Below are positions 37,253 through 45,746 of a stretch of 58,857 nt of DNA, piece by piece. This DNA comes from Streptomyces niveus (GTDB taxonomy: Bacteria; Actinomycetota; Actinomycetes; Streptomycetales; Streptomycetaceae), in assembly GCF_001723055.1 (NCBI RefSeq), contig NZ_MDCR01000096.1, positions 1-58,857 on the forward strand, read 5' to 3'. The notes under the pieces are model-generated. The model saw only the letters and a program-made list of their open reading frames with translations, searched no databases and had not been told where the DNA came from. A program made the position numbers and the translations under genes. How positions within the stretch are numbered: position 1 is the stretch's first letter; each line of letters starts with the position of its first letter.

Positions 37253-38209
37253 TCAGGGGGTGATGGCGATGTTCGTCAGCCCGCGACCGCCGGTGACGGT
37301 GTTGCTGGAGTGGACGGTGGTCCGGCAACTGGCGGTGTCGGCCGTGACGTTGATCGCGAGCTGCTTGTCGCCGGTGGCGCCGGTCAGGTCCGACTTGTTG
37401 CCGCGGAAGACCGTGCCGCAGCCCCAGCCCGACTTCTGGGTGTGGGTCTCGAAGCCGTTGTTGGTGGTGTTCTTCCCGGTGTTGTTCTCGACGAGGGTGT
37501 TGTTGCCCTTGACGTCGACCCAGGAGTCGTCGAAGTTGGCGCCGGTCAGGCCCCGGCCGTCGAAGGTATTGCCGATGATCTTCGCGCCGGTGGTGCCTTC
37601 CTTGATGTCGATGGCCTCGCCGCCGACGTCGGGCCCGATGGTGTTGTTGAGGATCTGCGCGTTGTCGCTCTTGTCGGAGGTGCCGCCGGCGGAGCCGACG
37701 TAGACGCCCTCGCCCATGCCCCGGCCGTCGTTGCCGGTGTCGTAGATCCGCGAGTTCTTGACGACTCCGTCGCGGCTGGTGTTGCGGAAGTGGATGCCTT
37801 CCATGTCCAGGTCGTGCACGACGACGGAATCGATGACCACGCCATCCGCGGTGTCGGCCATGATCCCCTTCTGCGCGCCGGTGAGGGTGATGCCCTTGAC
37901 GGTCCAGTACGAGGCGCCGTTGAGGTGCAGCACGTACCCACCGCCGGCGTTGAGGACGGCCTTCTCCGAACCGGTCAGCGTGATGCGGGAGTTGGCGGTG
38001 GCGGCGACGAGCGCCTTGAAGTTGCCGGTGTAGTTGCCGTCGGCGAGCTGGATCGTGTCGCCGGGGCGGACGGTGGTGAGCGCCGACTTCAGTTCGGCGG
38101 CGGTCGTCACCCTGATGACGGCCGCGTGGGCCGGGGTGACGGTCATGGACAGCGCGCCGGCCGCCGTGGCGACGGCGAGGAGGGTGGGGAGAAGCCTGGG
38201 AGTACGCAT
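37253..38209 (-). CDS. secreted right-handed parallel beta-helix protein (pectate-lyase-like)
   Basis: A 318-residue secreted protein. The signal peptide is LLPTLLAVATAAGALSMTVTPAHA. The mature part starts VIRVTTAAELKSALTTVRPGDTIQLADGNYTGNF, typical of pectate-lyase-superfamily beta-helices, and continues with coil repeats of about 22 residues (SYWTVKGITLTGAQKGIMAD, DGVVIDSVVVHDLDMEGIHF, and NAQILNNTIGP). This fold holds polysaccharide lyases of families 1, 3, 6 and 9 and also non-catalytic proteins. No certain calcium/lysine active site can be placed. Likely role: uronic-acid polysaccharide degradation. A good promoter lies about 80 bp upstream. Confidence 0.82.
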   Translation of the reverse strand: MRTPRLLPTLLAVATAAGALSMTVTPAHAAVIRVTTAAELKSALTTVRPGDTIQLADGNYTGNFKALVAATANSRITLTGSEKAVLNAGGGYVLHLNGASYWTVKGITLTGAQKGIMADTADGVVIDSVVVHDLDMEGIHFRNTSRDGVVKNSRIYDTGNDGRGMGEGVYVGSAGGTSDKSDNAQILNNTIGPDVGGEAIDIKEGTTGAKIIGNTFDGRGLTGANFDDSWVDVKGNNTLVENNTGKNTTNNGFETHTQKSGWGCGTVFRGNKSDLTGATGDKQLAINVTADTASCRTTVHSSNTVTGGRGLTNIAITP

Positions 38210-38290
38210 CGCAAGAGCCTTCCTGCGGGAAGTGGTGGGGTCTCATATGCGAACGAAGGACGAGCATGTGAACGGTGGGGCTGATTGGCC

Positions 38291-38319
38291 ACCGTAGGGA
38301 CACCGACGAACCACGTCAA
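38291..38319 (-). promoter_or_regulatory. predicted promoter of the beta-helix gene
   Basis: On the minus strand, TTGACG (38314-38319) and TACGGT (38291-38296) are spaced by 17 bp, fitting the HrdB-type consensus. The predicted start is near 38284, with a leader of about 75 nt. Confidence 0.6.
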
Positions 38320-38413
38320 GGTCCGTACCAATAGCAGGAGTTCGACCCATCGGGACGTCGGCCCGCCCGAACTCCGGCCCACCGACACGCCGACACTCCG
38401 GGACGGAGATCTC

Positions 38414-38443
38414 TTGCAGTATCCGCACGATCGATCGTATTTT
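38414..38443 (+). promoter_or_regulatory. predicted promoter of the SGNH hydrolase gene (leaderless)
   Basis: TTGCAG (38414-38419) and TATTTT (38438-38443) are spaced by 18 bp. The -10 ends 6 nt before the ATG at 38450, and no ribosome binding site is present, so transcription probably begins at the start codon. Confidence 0.5.
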
Positions 38444-38449
38444 TACGCC

Positions 38450-39121
38450 ATGACGACTACCACAGCGAAGACCCTCACCGAGGAGACCGATCCCTTCTGC
38501 CTCCCCCCGGCGCGCGCCGCACAGCTCCTCGCCGGCTCGCCCTGGCGACGGTTCGCGGTGGCCGGTGACAGTCTGGCCGCCGGAACCGGCGGCCCGAGCC
38601 CCGGTTACGCGCACCTGCCGTGGGGCGACCGCGTCGCCGGCGCCCTGCGTGAGGTGTGTCCACGACTGGTCTATCTCAACACCGGCACCATCGGAGCGAC
38701 CGCCGCCGACACACTGCGCCGGCAGTTGGACGAGATCGTCGCGTTCGGCCCGGATCTGCTCCATATCTCCTGCGGCGCCAACGACTTGTTCCGGCAGCGG
38801 CCGGATTTCGACGCCGTCGAGCGTACGGCACGGCGCGTGTTCGAGCGGGCGGCCGGGACGGGGGCGCGGCTGACGACGTTCACGCTCGGCAGGGCCTTCC
38901 ACGTACCGGCGTTCCCTGACTTCCCCGAGCGGGTGCGGGCGATCAACGCCATCACCCTCGGCCTGGCCGTGGAGTTCGACGTCGTGGTGATCGACATGTG
39001 GGACCACCCGGTCAACGCGCGGCCGGATCTGCTGAGCGCCGACCGTATCCACTTCTCCGCGTCCGGCCAGGCGGTGCTGGCGTCCGAGGTGATCAACGCG
39101 CTGGCGCACACCCTGCGATGA
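38450..39121 (+). CDS. SGNH/GDSL-type hydrolase
   Basis: A 223-residue intracellular SGNH hydrolase. Block I is AVAGDSLAAGTG with the nucleophile Ser. Gly is in block II (NTGTIGATAADTLR), Asn in block III (SCGANDLF), and the Asp-His pair is in SADRIHFSASG. Such enzymes hydrolyse esters of lipids, sugars or acylated polymers. No signal peptide is seen, although other family members are secreted. Translation probably starts at a leaderless ATG. Its 3' two-thirds lies opposite the open frame of the convergent permease gene. Confidence 0.87.
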   Translation: MTTTTAKTLTEETDPFCLPPARAAQLLAGSPWRRFAVAGDSLAAGTGGPSPGYAHLPWGDRVAGALREVCPRLVYLNTGTIGATAADTLRRQLDEIVAFGPDLLHISCGANDLFRQRPDFDAVERTARRVFERAAGTGARLTTFTLGRAFHVPAFPDFPERVRAINAITLGLAVEFDVVVIDMWDHPVNARPDLLSADRIHFSASGQAVLASEVINALAHTLR

Positions 39122-40593
39122 CGAGGCGCTGACGGGACGTCTGTCGGGCGGCGGCGGATTCGCAGGGCCATCACCACTCCCACCAGGAACAGCGCCGGAA
39201 GCGGCAGCAGCAGAGCCCAGTTGACGGCGGAACCGGCGGCCGTGAGGAGGTCGAGCTGCGATATCGAGAGCCACACGAGCACCACCAGACCGACAGCGGC
39301 CACGGCGGGTGCTATCAGGACGCGCCAGGGCGAGTGGCCCCGGAGGTTCTTCGCGAAGAAGAAGACCACCGCGAGCGCGGTGAGCGCTTCGAGCGCGAGG
39401 ATGCCGAGCACCCCGGGCGCGGCCGACCAGAGGAAGACCACCAGGTACGGGTCCGCGCCCAGGATCATCGCCAGGCCGAGGACCACGGCGTTGAGGACGG
39501 TCTGGGCGACCGTGCCGCCGACCGGCGCGCCGGACCGCCGGTGGATCCTGCCGAACGCGCCCGGCAGGACGCGCTGCCGGCCGAGCGCGAAGAAGTAGCG
39601 GGACGCGGCGTTGTGGAAGGCGAGCGCGGCGGCGAAGGCGCTCGTACAGAGCAGGATCTGGCCGAAGTCGGCGGCCCAGGCACCGACGTAGTGGGTGATC
39701 GAGGCGAACGTCATGTTCGCCACGTCGTCGCCGCCCGCGAAGGCGAGCGCGCCGTCGGAGCCGTACGCGACGAACACGCACCACACGGAGAAGGTGTAGA
39801 AGACGGCGAGGAAGCCGATGGCGATGTAGGTGGCGCGCGGGATCGTACGGGCCGGGTCGCGGACCTCCTCCGCGTACAGCGCCGTCGCCTCGAAGCCGAT
39901 GAACCCGCCCGCGGTCAGGACCAGCAGCGCGCCGAAGCCGTCGTGGGTGATCAGGCTGGGCGCGAAGACGCTCACGGTCGGGCCGCTCGCGCCGCCCTTG
40001 ACCAGCACGAACACCTCGTAGACGACGAGCACGAGAAGTTCGAGCCCGAGCGCGATGCCCAGTACGCGGGCGCCTAGGGTGACCTTGGAGTAGCCGAGGA
40101 ACGCGACCGCGGCCGTGCCGACGACCGCGATCAGCTGCCAGGGGACGTCCAGACCGAAGAGCGAGGAGAAGGTGTTCGCCGTGTAGTACGCGAAGCCGGC
40201 GAGCAGACAGACGGCCATCGCGTTGTACGCGACGAGCGCGACCAGCGCGGAGCCGATGCCGAGGGGGCGGCCGAGACCGCGGGCTATGTAGGAGTAGAAG
40301 GCGCCGGCGTTCTTGATCATCGGGCTCATCGCGGTGAACCCGGCGGCGAAGAGCAGCAGGATCGCGCCGGGGACGATGTAGCCGTACGCGGCCGATTCGC
40401 CGCCGGTACGGATCGCGAGCGGCACCACGCCGGCCATGACCGTGAGGGGCGCGGCAGCCGCGACGACGAAGAAGACCAGGTCCTTGGTGGTCAGCCCGGC
40501 GTTGGCGAGACGGACCGGCCGCGAATCGGCGCCCGGCCCTGTGCCCACGCCCGCACCGGTACCCGCGCCCCGGATGTCAGACGACTTCGCCAT
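38671..40593 (-). CDS. APC-family amino acid permease with antisense-overlapping C-terminal extension
   Basis: The open frame encodes 640 residues. Residues 1-490 are a normal amino-acid/polyamine/organocation permease with about 12-13 membrane segments: DLVFFVVAAAAPLTVMAGVV with the family GxxG-type start, MSPMIKNAGAFYSYIARGLG, and ALLVLTAGGFIGFEATALYAEEV. A natural end would be expected after ALRIRRRPTD, near 39130. No stop codon occurs there, and the frame runs about 450 bp further, antisense through the SGNH gene, adding about 150 soluble residues. The start overlaps the end of the amidohydrolase gene by 17 bp and has GGGGGAG upstream, so the two form an operon. It probably imports the amidohydrolase substrate. 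Confidence 0.8.
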   Translation of the reverse strand: MAKSSDIRGAGTGAGVGTGPGADSRPVRLANAGLTTKDLVFFVVAAAAPLTVMAGVVPLAIRTGGESAAYGYIVPGAILLLFAAGFTAMSPMIKNAGAFYSYIARGLGRPLGIGSALVALVAYNAMAVCLLAGFAYYTANTFSSLFGLDVPWQLIAVVGTAAVAFLGYSKVTLGARVLGIALGLELLVLVVYEVFVLVKGGASGPTVSVFAPSLITHDGFGALLVLTAGGFIGFEATALYAEEVRDPARTIPRATYIAIGFLAVFYTFSVWCVFVAYGSDGALAFAGGDDVANMTFASITHYVGAWAADFGQILLCTSAFAAALAFHNAASRYFFALGRQRVLPGAFGRIHRRSGAPVGGTVAQTVLNAVVLGLAMILGADPYLVVFLWSAAPGVLGILALEALTALAVVFFFAKNLRGHSPWRVLIAPAVAAVGLVVLVWLSISQLDLLTAAGSAVNWALLLPLPALFLVGVVMALRIRRRPTDVPSAPRHRRVCASALITSDASTAWPDAEKWIRSALSRSGRALTGWSHMSITTTSNSTARPRVMALIARTRSGKSGNAGTWKALPSVNVVSRAPVPAARSNTRRAVRSTASKSGRCRNKSLAPQEIWSRSGPNATISSNCRRSVSAAVAPMVPVLR

Positions 40594-41884
40594 GACGGTC
40601 TCCCCCGTCCGGCCGCTCTGCTCCGTCGTCCGCCCGGTCGACCCAGACCTGGGTGCCGCGCTGGACGCGGACGATGTGCTCCTTGCCGTACGCCTTCGGG
40701 GTGTCGAGCGGGTTGAGCCCGAGCGCGAGGACGTCCGCGCTCTTGCCGACGGTCAGCGAGCCCGTGACGCCGTCGACCCGCAGCGCGCGTGCGCCGTTGA
40801 GGGTGGCGGCGACCAGGGCGTCCATGGGCGGCATGCCCGTCTCGATCATGGTCCTGACCTCGGTGAGGGTGGACACGCCGAAGGGGACGGTCTCGCTGGA
40901 GAAGCTGTCGCTGCCCACGGCGATCCGCACGCCCGCGGTGCGGGAGGCGTTGAAGTTGTCGGCCACGCGGTTCTTCTCCTTCTCGACCATCGTCTCGCCC
41001 CGGTAGTTCTCCAGACCCTCGCGCGGTGGCGGCGGGTAGTGGTCGAACCACGGGCCGAGGAACAGCTGAAGCGTCGGTACGTGGACGACGCCCTGCTCGC
41101 GCATCATCTCGATGCACTCCTCGTCCAACTCCTCGCCGTGTTCCAGTGTGGCGACCCCGGCCCGCAGACAGTCCTTGGTCGCGGCGAGGGACTCGGCGTG
41201 CGCGAGGACCGGGGCGCCGACCATACGCGCCTCCCGGACGACCGCGCGAAGTTCGTCGAGGTCGAAGTGCTGGTCGGTCTCCAGTTCCTTGTCCCACATA
41301 CCGCCGCCGGTGGCCCAGATCTTCACGGCGTCGGAGCCCATGCGGTTCAGCAGCCGGACGGTCTTGCGGATCTCCTCGGGGCCGTCGGCGAGCAGGGCCC
41401 AGGGGTGGCTGCGCTGGACCAGGTCGCAGTGCAGGTTGTGCGCGTCGCCGTGGCCGCCGGTACGGGAGATGCCGGGGCCGCAGGCCACGATCCGGGGGCC
41501 GGGCAGCCGCCCGGCGTTGACCGCGCGCTTGAGGCGCAGCCCGTTGCGGGAGATGTCCCGGATGGTGGTGACGCCGTGGACCATCAACTCGCGCATCTGG
41601 ACGGTCGATTCGACGGCCTGCTGGAGGTCGTCCTCGATGACCCACTGGGTGAAGTCGGAACTCTGTGTGCCGCCGAGGTGGGTGTGGCAGTCGATGAGGC
41701 CCGGAATCAGGGTCGCGTCGTGGAGATCGACGTGTTCCGCGGTGCCCGGCACCTGTACGCCGGTCTCGGTGCCGACGGCGGTGATGACGCCGTCGGTGAC
41801 CACGAGAACGGCGTTGTCGATCGGGTCGGCACCCGTTCCGTCGATCAGTGTGGACGCATGGAGAGCATGTATTTTCGTTGCCAT
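40577..41884 (-). CDS. metal-dependent amidohydrolase (imidazolonepropionase/prolidase-like)
   Basis: A 435-residue amidohydrolase-superfamily enzyme with the binuclear metal set: HxH in DCHTHLGG, the Lys (probably carboxylated) in VKIWATGGG, His in PVLAHAES, His in ATLEHGEE and Asp in VGSDSF. The N-terminal STLIDGTGADPIDNAVLV and C-terminal composite domain (VGKSADVLAL) are typical. This subgroup holds Xaa-Pro dipeptidases and broad dipeptide/amide hydrolases; exact substrate unknown. It is followed by an overlapping permease gene and is divergent from an Lrp-type regulator. GAGGTG lies 5 nt before the ATG. Confidence 0.88.
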   Translation of the reverse strand: MATKIHALHASTLIDGTGADPIDNAVLVVTDGVITAVGTETGVQVPGTAEHVDLHDATLIPGLIDCHTHLGGTQSSDFTQWVIEDDLQQAVESTVQMRELMVHGVTTIRDISRNGLRLKRAVNAGRLPGPRIVACGPGISRTGGHGDAHNLHCDLVQRSHPWALLADGPEEIRKTVRLLNRMGSDAVKIWATGGGMWDKELETDQHFDLDELRAVVREARMVGAPVLAHAESLAATKDCLRAGVATLEHGEELDEECIEMMREQGVVHVPTLQLFLGPWFDHYPPPPREGLENYRGETMVEKEKNRVADNFNASRTAGVRIAVGSDSFSSETVPFGVSTLTEVRTMIETGMPPMDALVAATLNGARALRVDGVTGSLTVGKSADVLALGLNPLDTPKAYGKEHIVRVQRGTQVWVDRADDGAERPDGGDRHGEVV

Positions 41885-41915
41885 GAAACACCTCTACCGT
41901 CAAAGTGATGGCAAG

Positions 41916-41945
41916 AAGCTAGGCTCACGATCAATATGGTGTCAA
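41916..41945 (-). promoter_or_regulatory. predicted promoter of the amidohydrolase-permease operon
   Basis: On the minus strand, a perfect -35 TTGACA (41940-41945) and TAGCTT (41916-41921) are 18 bp apart. The start would be near 41909, about 25 nt before the ATG. TCAAT repeats at 41931-41935 and 41942-41946 could be half sites for the divergent Lrp-type regulator. Confidence 0.6.
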
Positions 41946-42022
41946 TGAGTCCCGTCGAGTAATCTCCTGACGAAAGTGGCGGGTCCGGCGGACCCGACGG
42001 CCTTCAGGACCCGAGGAGCACG

Positions 42023-42502
42023 GTGCGACACGGACAATTCAGCGGCCTGCGGCCCGCGGACCTGGACGAGACGGACCGGACGCTGGTCCGCATCCTCCAG
42101 GCGGACGGGCGGACACCGGTCGCGGAACTGGCACGGACGGTGGGCCTGTCGCACGCGGCGACGCGGCAGCGGCTCAACCGGCTGATCCAGGAGCGGATCG
42201 TCGCCGTGGGGACCATGACCCACCCGGGGACGCACGGTCTACACCGCTCGGCGATCGTGGGCATCCGGTGCGACTCACGGACGCGGAGCGTCGCCGAGAA
42301 CGTGTCGAAACTGGACGAGGCGTACTACGTGGTGACGGGCATGGGCGCGTACGACCTCATCGTGGAGGTGATGGCGCGGGACGACGCGCACCTGATCGAC
42401 CTCGTGGCGTCGATCAGGTCGATCACCGGGGTGCTGTCCACCGACGTGACGATGATCGCGGAGACCACGAAGTGGGTCTACGCGCCCGACTTCACGGGCT
42501 GA
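42023..42502 (+). CDS. Lrp/AsnC-family transcriptional regulator
   Basis: A 159-residue regulator. It has an N-terminal winged helix (LDETDRTLVRILQADGRTPVAELARTVGLSHAATRQRLNRL, in parts) and a C-terminal RAM ligand domain (YYVVTGMGAYDLIVEVMARDDAHLIDLV). Lrp-type proteins sense amino acids. It is divergent from the amidohydrolase-permease operon, which suggests that operon handles an amino acid or dipeptide. The GTG start has GAGGAG upstream. Its 3' end overlaps the convergent GH65 gene by 11 bp. Confidence 0.9.
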   Translation: MRHGQFSGLRPADLDETDRTLVRILQADGRTPVAELARTVGLSHAATRQRLNRLIQERIVAVGTMTHPGTHGLHRSAIVGIRCDSRTRSVAENVSKLDEAYYVVTGMGAYDLIVEVMARDDAHLIDLVASIRSITGVLSTDVTMIAETTKWVYAPDFTG

Positions 42503-44876
42503 GCCGCCCCGGGAGGGAGCGCTCGTCGCGGTGCCCGGCCGCGTTGGGGCGGCGGCCCGGCGGGTAGTTCGGCGCGGGCGGGGCGACGACGGCCGGGATG
42601 GACCGTGCCTCGGTGTCGCCGCCGTGGACGGTGAAGAGTTCGCCGTAGTGGCGGATCTGCAGCGGCTCACCGGTGGGCAGGGTGTACGTCGCGTTCGTCG
42701 GGGTGATCTCGACGCGCAGGTGACGGCCCCGGAACTGCATCGTGAAGGCGAGCCGGCTGATCTCCTCGGGCAGCCGGGGCGCGAAGTCCAGGATGTCCCC
42801 GTAGTGCCGCATCCCGCCGAAGCCGCCCACCAGCACCATCCAGGTGCCCGCGAGCGAGGCGATGTGCAGGCCGTCACGCGTGTTGTGTTCCAGATCCTCC
42901 AGATCGATCTGCGCGGCCTCGGTCAGATAGTCGTAGGCGAGACGCATGTGCCCCGTCTCCACCGCCATGACCGCCTGACAGCAGGCCGACAGTGAGGAGT
43001 CACGGACGGTGAGGGGCTCGTAGTAGGCGAAGTTGCGCGCCTTGTGGTCGGCGTCGAAGTACGAGCCGCACTTGACCATGGCCAGGACCAGGTCCGCCTG
43101 TTTGATGACCTGCTTGCGGTAGATGTCGAAGTACGGGAAGTGGAGCAGGAGCGGGTACTGGTCGGGCCGGGTGTTCTCGAAGTCCCACTGCTGGTGGCCG
43201 GTGAATCCGGCGTCCTGCTCGTGCACGCGCAGCTCGTCGTTGTAGGGGATGTTCATGGCGTCGGCGGCGTCCCGCCACGCCGCGCTCTCCTCGTCGTCCA
43301 CGCCGAGTTCGGCCGCCCGGTCGGCGTGGCGCTCCACGATGTCGGCCGCCGCGAGCAGATTCGTCCGCGCCATCAGGTTCGTGTACGTGTTGTCGTCCAC
43401 CACCGCGCTGTACTCGTCCGGGCCGGTGACACCGTCGATGTGGAACGCGCCGTGGTGGTCGTGATGTCCGAGGGATCTCCACAACCGGGCTGTCTCCACC
43501 AGCAGTTCGACGGCGCAGTCCCGCTCGAACTCCGCGTCCTGGGTCGCGTACAGATAGCCCACGGCGGCGTCGGCGATGTCGGCGTTCACATGGAAGGCCG
43601 CCGCCCCGGCCGGCCAGTAGGCGGAGCACTCCGACCCCTCGATGGTCCGCCAGGGGAACGCCGCCCCGCGCAGCCCGAGTTGCTGCGCGCGCTCCCGAGC
43701 GGCGGGCAGGGTGCTCTGGCGCCAGCGAAGTGCCTGGGACACCGCGTCGGGCGAGGTGTAGGTGAGCAGCGGCAGGACGAACGCCTCGGTGTCCCAGAAG
43801 GCGTGCCCGTCGTAGCCGGAGCCGGTCAACCCCTTGGCGGCGATGCCCCGTTGCTCGGCGCGGGCGCCGGCCTGAAGGACATGGAAGAGGGCGAAGCGTA
43901 CGGCCTGCTGGATCTTCTCGTCGCCGTGCACCTCCACGTCGGCGCACTTCCAGAAGTCGTCGAGGTAGGCGCGCTGTTCATCGGCGAGCCCCTGCCACCC
44001 GACGCTCGCCGCGCCGGCCAGGGCGGCGTCGACCTGATCGCCGACGGCGGGCAGCGACCGGGTGCTCGACCAGCCGTACGCCACGAGCTTGTCGAGGCGC
44101 AGGGTCTCGCCCGGCGACAGGACGGAGGTGACGGTCAGCCGCGCGATGTCGTCGTCGGACTCGCACTCCGTCGTGGTCGGCTCGGGTCCGGACACGGCGT
44201 GGTCCGCGGCGGCGCCGACGCGCAGACAGCTGCGGCGGGTGGAGTGCACCAGCCGCAGTCTGAGCCCGGACGCGAACGTCTCCTCGGCCTGGAGGGACGC
44301 CTCCAGCGCGGCGGAGGCGCGCGGGTCGGCCGCGGCGTCGGGCAGTTGCTCGTTGGCCACCAGCTCCGACTGGATCACGATGCGCACCTTGGTGTCCACC
44401 GCCTCGACCTCGTAGGAGACGGCGGCGACGGCGCGCTGGGTGAAGGAGACGAGCCGGGTGGAGCGCACCCGAACGGTGCTGCCGGCCGGTGAGGTCCACT
44501 CGCACGTGCGGTGCAGCAGACCGCTGCGCAGGTCGAGCACGCGCTCGTGGGAGCGCAGCTGCCCGTAGCGCACGTCGAACGGCTCGTCGTCGACCAGCAG
44601 CCGGATGATCTTGCCGTTGGTGACGTTGATGACGGTCTGGCCGGACTCGGGGTAGCCGTAGCCGGCCTCGGCGTACGGCAGCGGGTGCAGTTCGTGGACG
44701 CCGTTGAGGTACGAGCCGGGCAGGCCGTGCGGCTCGCCCTCGTCGAGGTTGCCGCGCCAGCCGACATGGCCGTTGGAGAGCGCGAAGACCGATTCGCTCT
44801 GCGGCAGCACGTCGAGGCTGAGTTCCGTCTCGCGCAGGGACCAGGGCTCCACGGCGTACATCGAGTCGGTGATCAT
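42492..44876 (-). CDS. glycoside hydrolase family 65 disaccharide phosphorylase
   Basis: A 794-residue GH65 enzyme. It has the N-terminal beta-sandwich (SESVFALSNGHVGWRGNLDEG), the (alpha/alpha)6 barrel (GYDGHAFWDTEAFVLP), and GVTGPDEYS with the likely acid Glu488. Phosphate-binding residues are expected in the barrel, and the C-terminal beta domain follows. GH65 members phosphorolyse maltose, trehalose, kojibiose or nigerose to beta-glucose 1-phosphate. The downstream position of the overlapped beta-phosphoglucomutase gene (4-bp overlap, transcribed first) supports this. No signal peptide. The exact disaccharide cannot be read; the last about 35 residues are Pro/Arg-rich. Confidence 0.9.
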   Translation of the reverse strand: MITDSMYAVEPWSLRETELSLDVLPQSESVFALSNGHVGWRGNLDEGEPHGLPGSYLNGVHELHPLPYAEAGYGYPESGQTVINVTNGKIIRLLVDDEPFDVRYGQLRSHERVLDLRSGLLHRTCEWTSPAGSTVRVRSTRLVSFTQRAVAAVSYEVEAVDTKVRIVIQSELVANEQLPDAAADPRASAALEASLQAEETFASGLRLRLVHSTRRSCLRVGAAADHAVSGPEPTTTECESDDDIARLTVTSVLSPGETLRLDKLVAYGWSSTRSLPAVGDQVDAALAGAASVGWQGLADEQRAYLDDFWKCADVEVHGDEKIQQAVRFALFHVLQAGARAEQRGIAAKGLTGSGYDGHAFWDTEAFVLPLLTYTSPDAVSQALRWRQSTLPAARERAQQLGLRGAAFPWRTIEGSECSAYWPAGAAAFHVNADIADAAVGYLYATQDAEFERDCAVELLVETARLWRSLGHHDHHGAFHIDGVTGPDEYSAVVDDNTYTNLMARTNLLAAADIVERHADRAAELGVDDEESAAWRDAADAMNIPYNDELRVHEQDAGFTGHQQWDFENTRPDQYPLLLHFPYFDIYRKQVIKQADLVLAMVKCGSYFDADHKARNFAYYEPLTVRDSSLSACCQAVMAVETGHMRLAYDYLTEAAQIDLEDLEHNTRDGLHIASLAGTWMVLVGGFGGMRHYGDILDFAPRLPEEISRLAFTMQFRGRHLRVEITPTNATYTLPTGEPLQIRHYGELFTVHGGDTEARSIPAVVAPPAPNYPPGRRPNAAGHRDERSLPGRLSP

Positions 44877-45640
44877 GCCTGCGGCTCCTGGTCGGCGGGT
44901 GCGGCGGGGTCGGCGAGGTCCGCCAGATCGGTGACGACGGTGTCCGCGCCGTGGGCCCGCAGCGCGTCGGCCTGACCCACCCGGTCGACGCCGACGACGT
45001 AGCCGAAGTGCCCCGCGCGGCCCGCCTCCATGCCGGCCAGCGCGTCCTCGAACACGGCGGCGGCCGACGCCTCGACGCCCAGGTCCTGGGCCGCCGCGAG
45101 GAAGGGGGCGGGGTCGGGCTTGCCGGGCAGTCCGCGCTCCGCCGCCACGACGCCGTCGACGCGGGTGTCGAAGAGGGATTCGGCGTCGATCGCCTTCAGG
45201 ATGTCGCGGCAGTTGGTGCTGGAGGAGACCACGGCGGTGCGCAGGCCGCCCGCCCGGACGGCCCGGATGTAGCGCAGCGATCCGTCGTACGCCTCGACTC
45301 CGCCGGCCTTGATCCTCTTCAGCAGCCGCTCGTTCTTGCGGTTGCCGAGGCCCTGGACGGTGTCACTGTCGGGCGGGTCGTCCGGCTTGCCTTCGGGCAG
45401 TTTGATGCCGCGCGAGGCGAGAAAGGCCCGGACGCCGTCGGCGCGGGGAAGTCCGTCGACGAATTGGTTGTAGTCCGCGACGGCGTCGAACGGACGGAAT
45501 CCCGCCCCGTCGCGCTCCCGCAGGAATTCGTCGAACGTCTCCTTCCACGCCGCCGCGTGCACGACGGCCGTCCTGGTGATGACACCGTCGAGGTCGAAGA
45601 GACAGGCCTGGATACTGTCCGGGAGGCCGAGTTTCGTCAT
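44873..45640 (-). CDS. beta-phosphoglucomutase-like HAD hydrolase
   Basis: A 255-residue HAD-superfamily enzyme. The nucleophile/acid pair Asp16-Asp18 sits in CLFDLDGVITRT, the Ser of motif II in TAVVSSSTNC, the Lys in GKPDPAPFL, and the acidic pair in VFEDALAGMEAG. A cap domain lies between residues 25 and 105. It probably converts beta-glucose 1-phosphate from the GH65 enzyme to glucose 6-phosphate. Its stop overlaps the GH65 start by ATGA, so they are coupled. GGAGAAGG precedes the start. It is longer than classical enzymes (about 220), as is common for actinobacterial members. Confidence 0.9.
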   Translation of the reverse strand: MTKLGLPDSIQACLFDLDGVITRTAVVHAAAWKETFDEFLRERDGAGFRPFDAVADYNQFVDGLPRADGVRAFLASRGIKLPEGKPDDPPDSDTVQGLGNRKNERLLKRIKAGGVEAYDGSLRYIRAVRAGGLRTAVVSSSTNCRDILKAIDAESLFDTRVDGVVAAERGLPGKPDPAPFLAAAQDLGVEASAAAVFEDALAGMEAGRAGHFGYVVGVDRVGQADALRAHGADTVVTDLADLADPAAPADQEPQA

Positions 45641-45746
45641 GCGGCGCGCCTTCTCCGTAGGAAGAGAGCTGCTTTCCCGGCAATCGTAGGGCGGCCCGCC
45701 TCCCGGGGCCCGGGCGTTCGACCGTACGGAGGAGCGCGCCGCTTCC

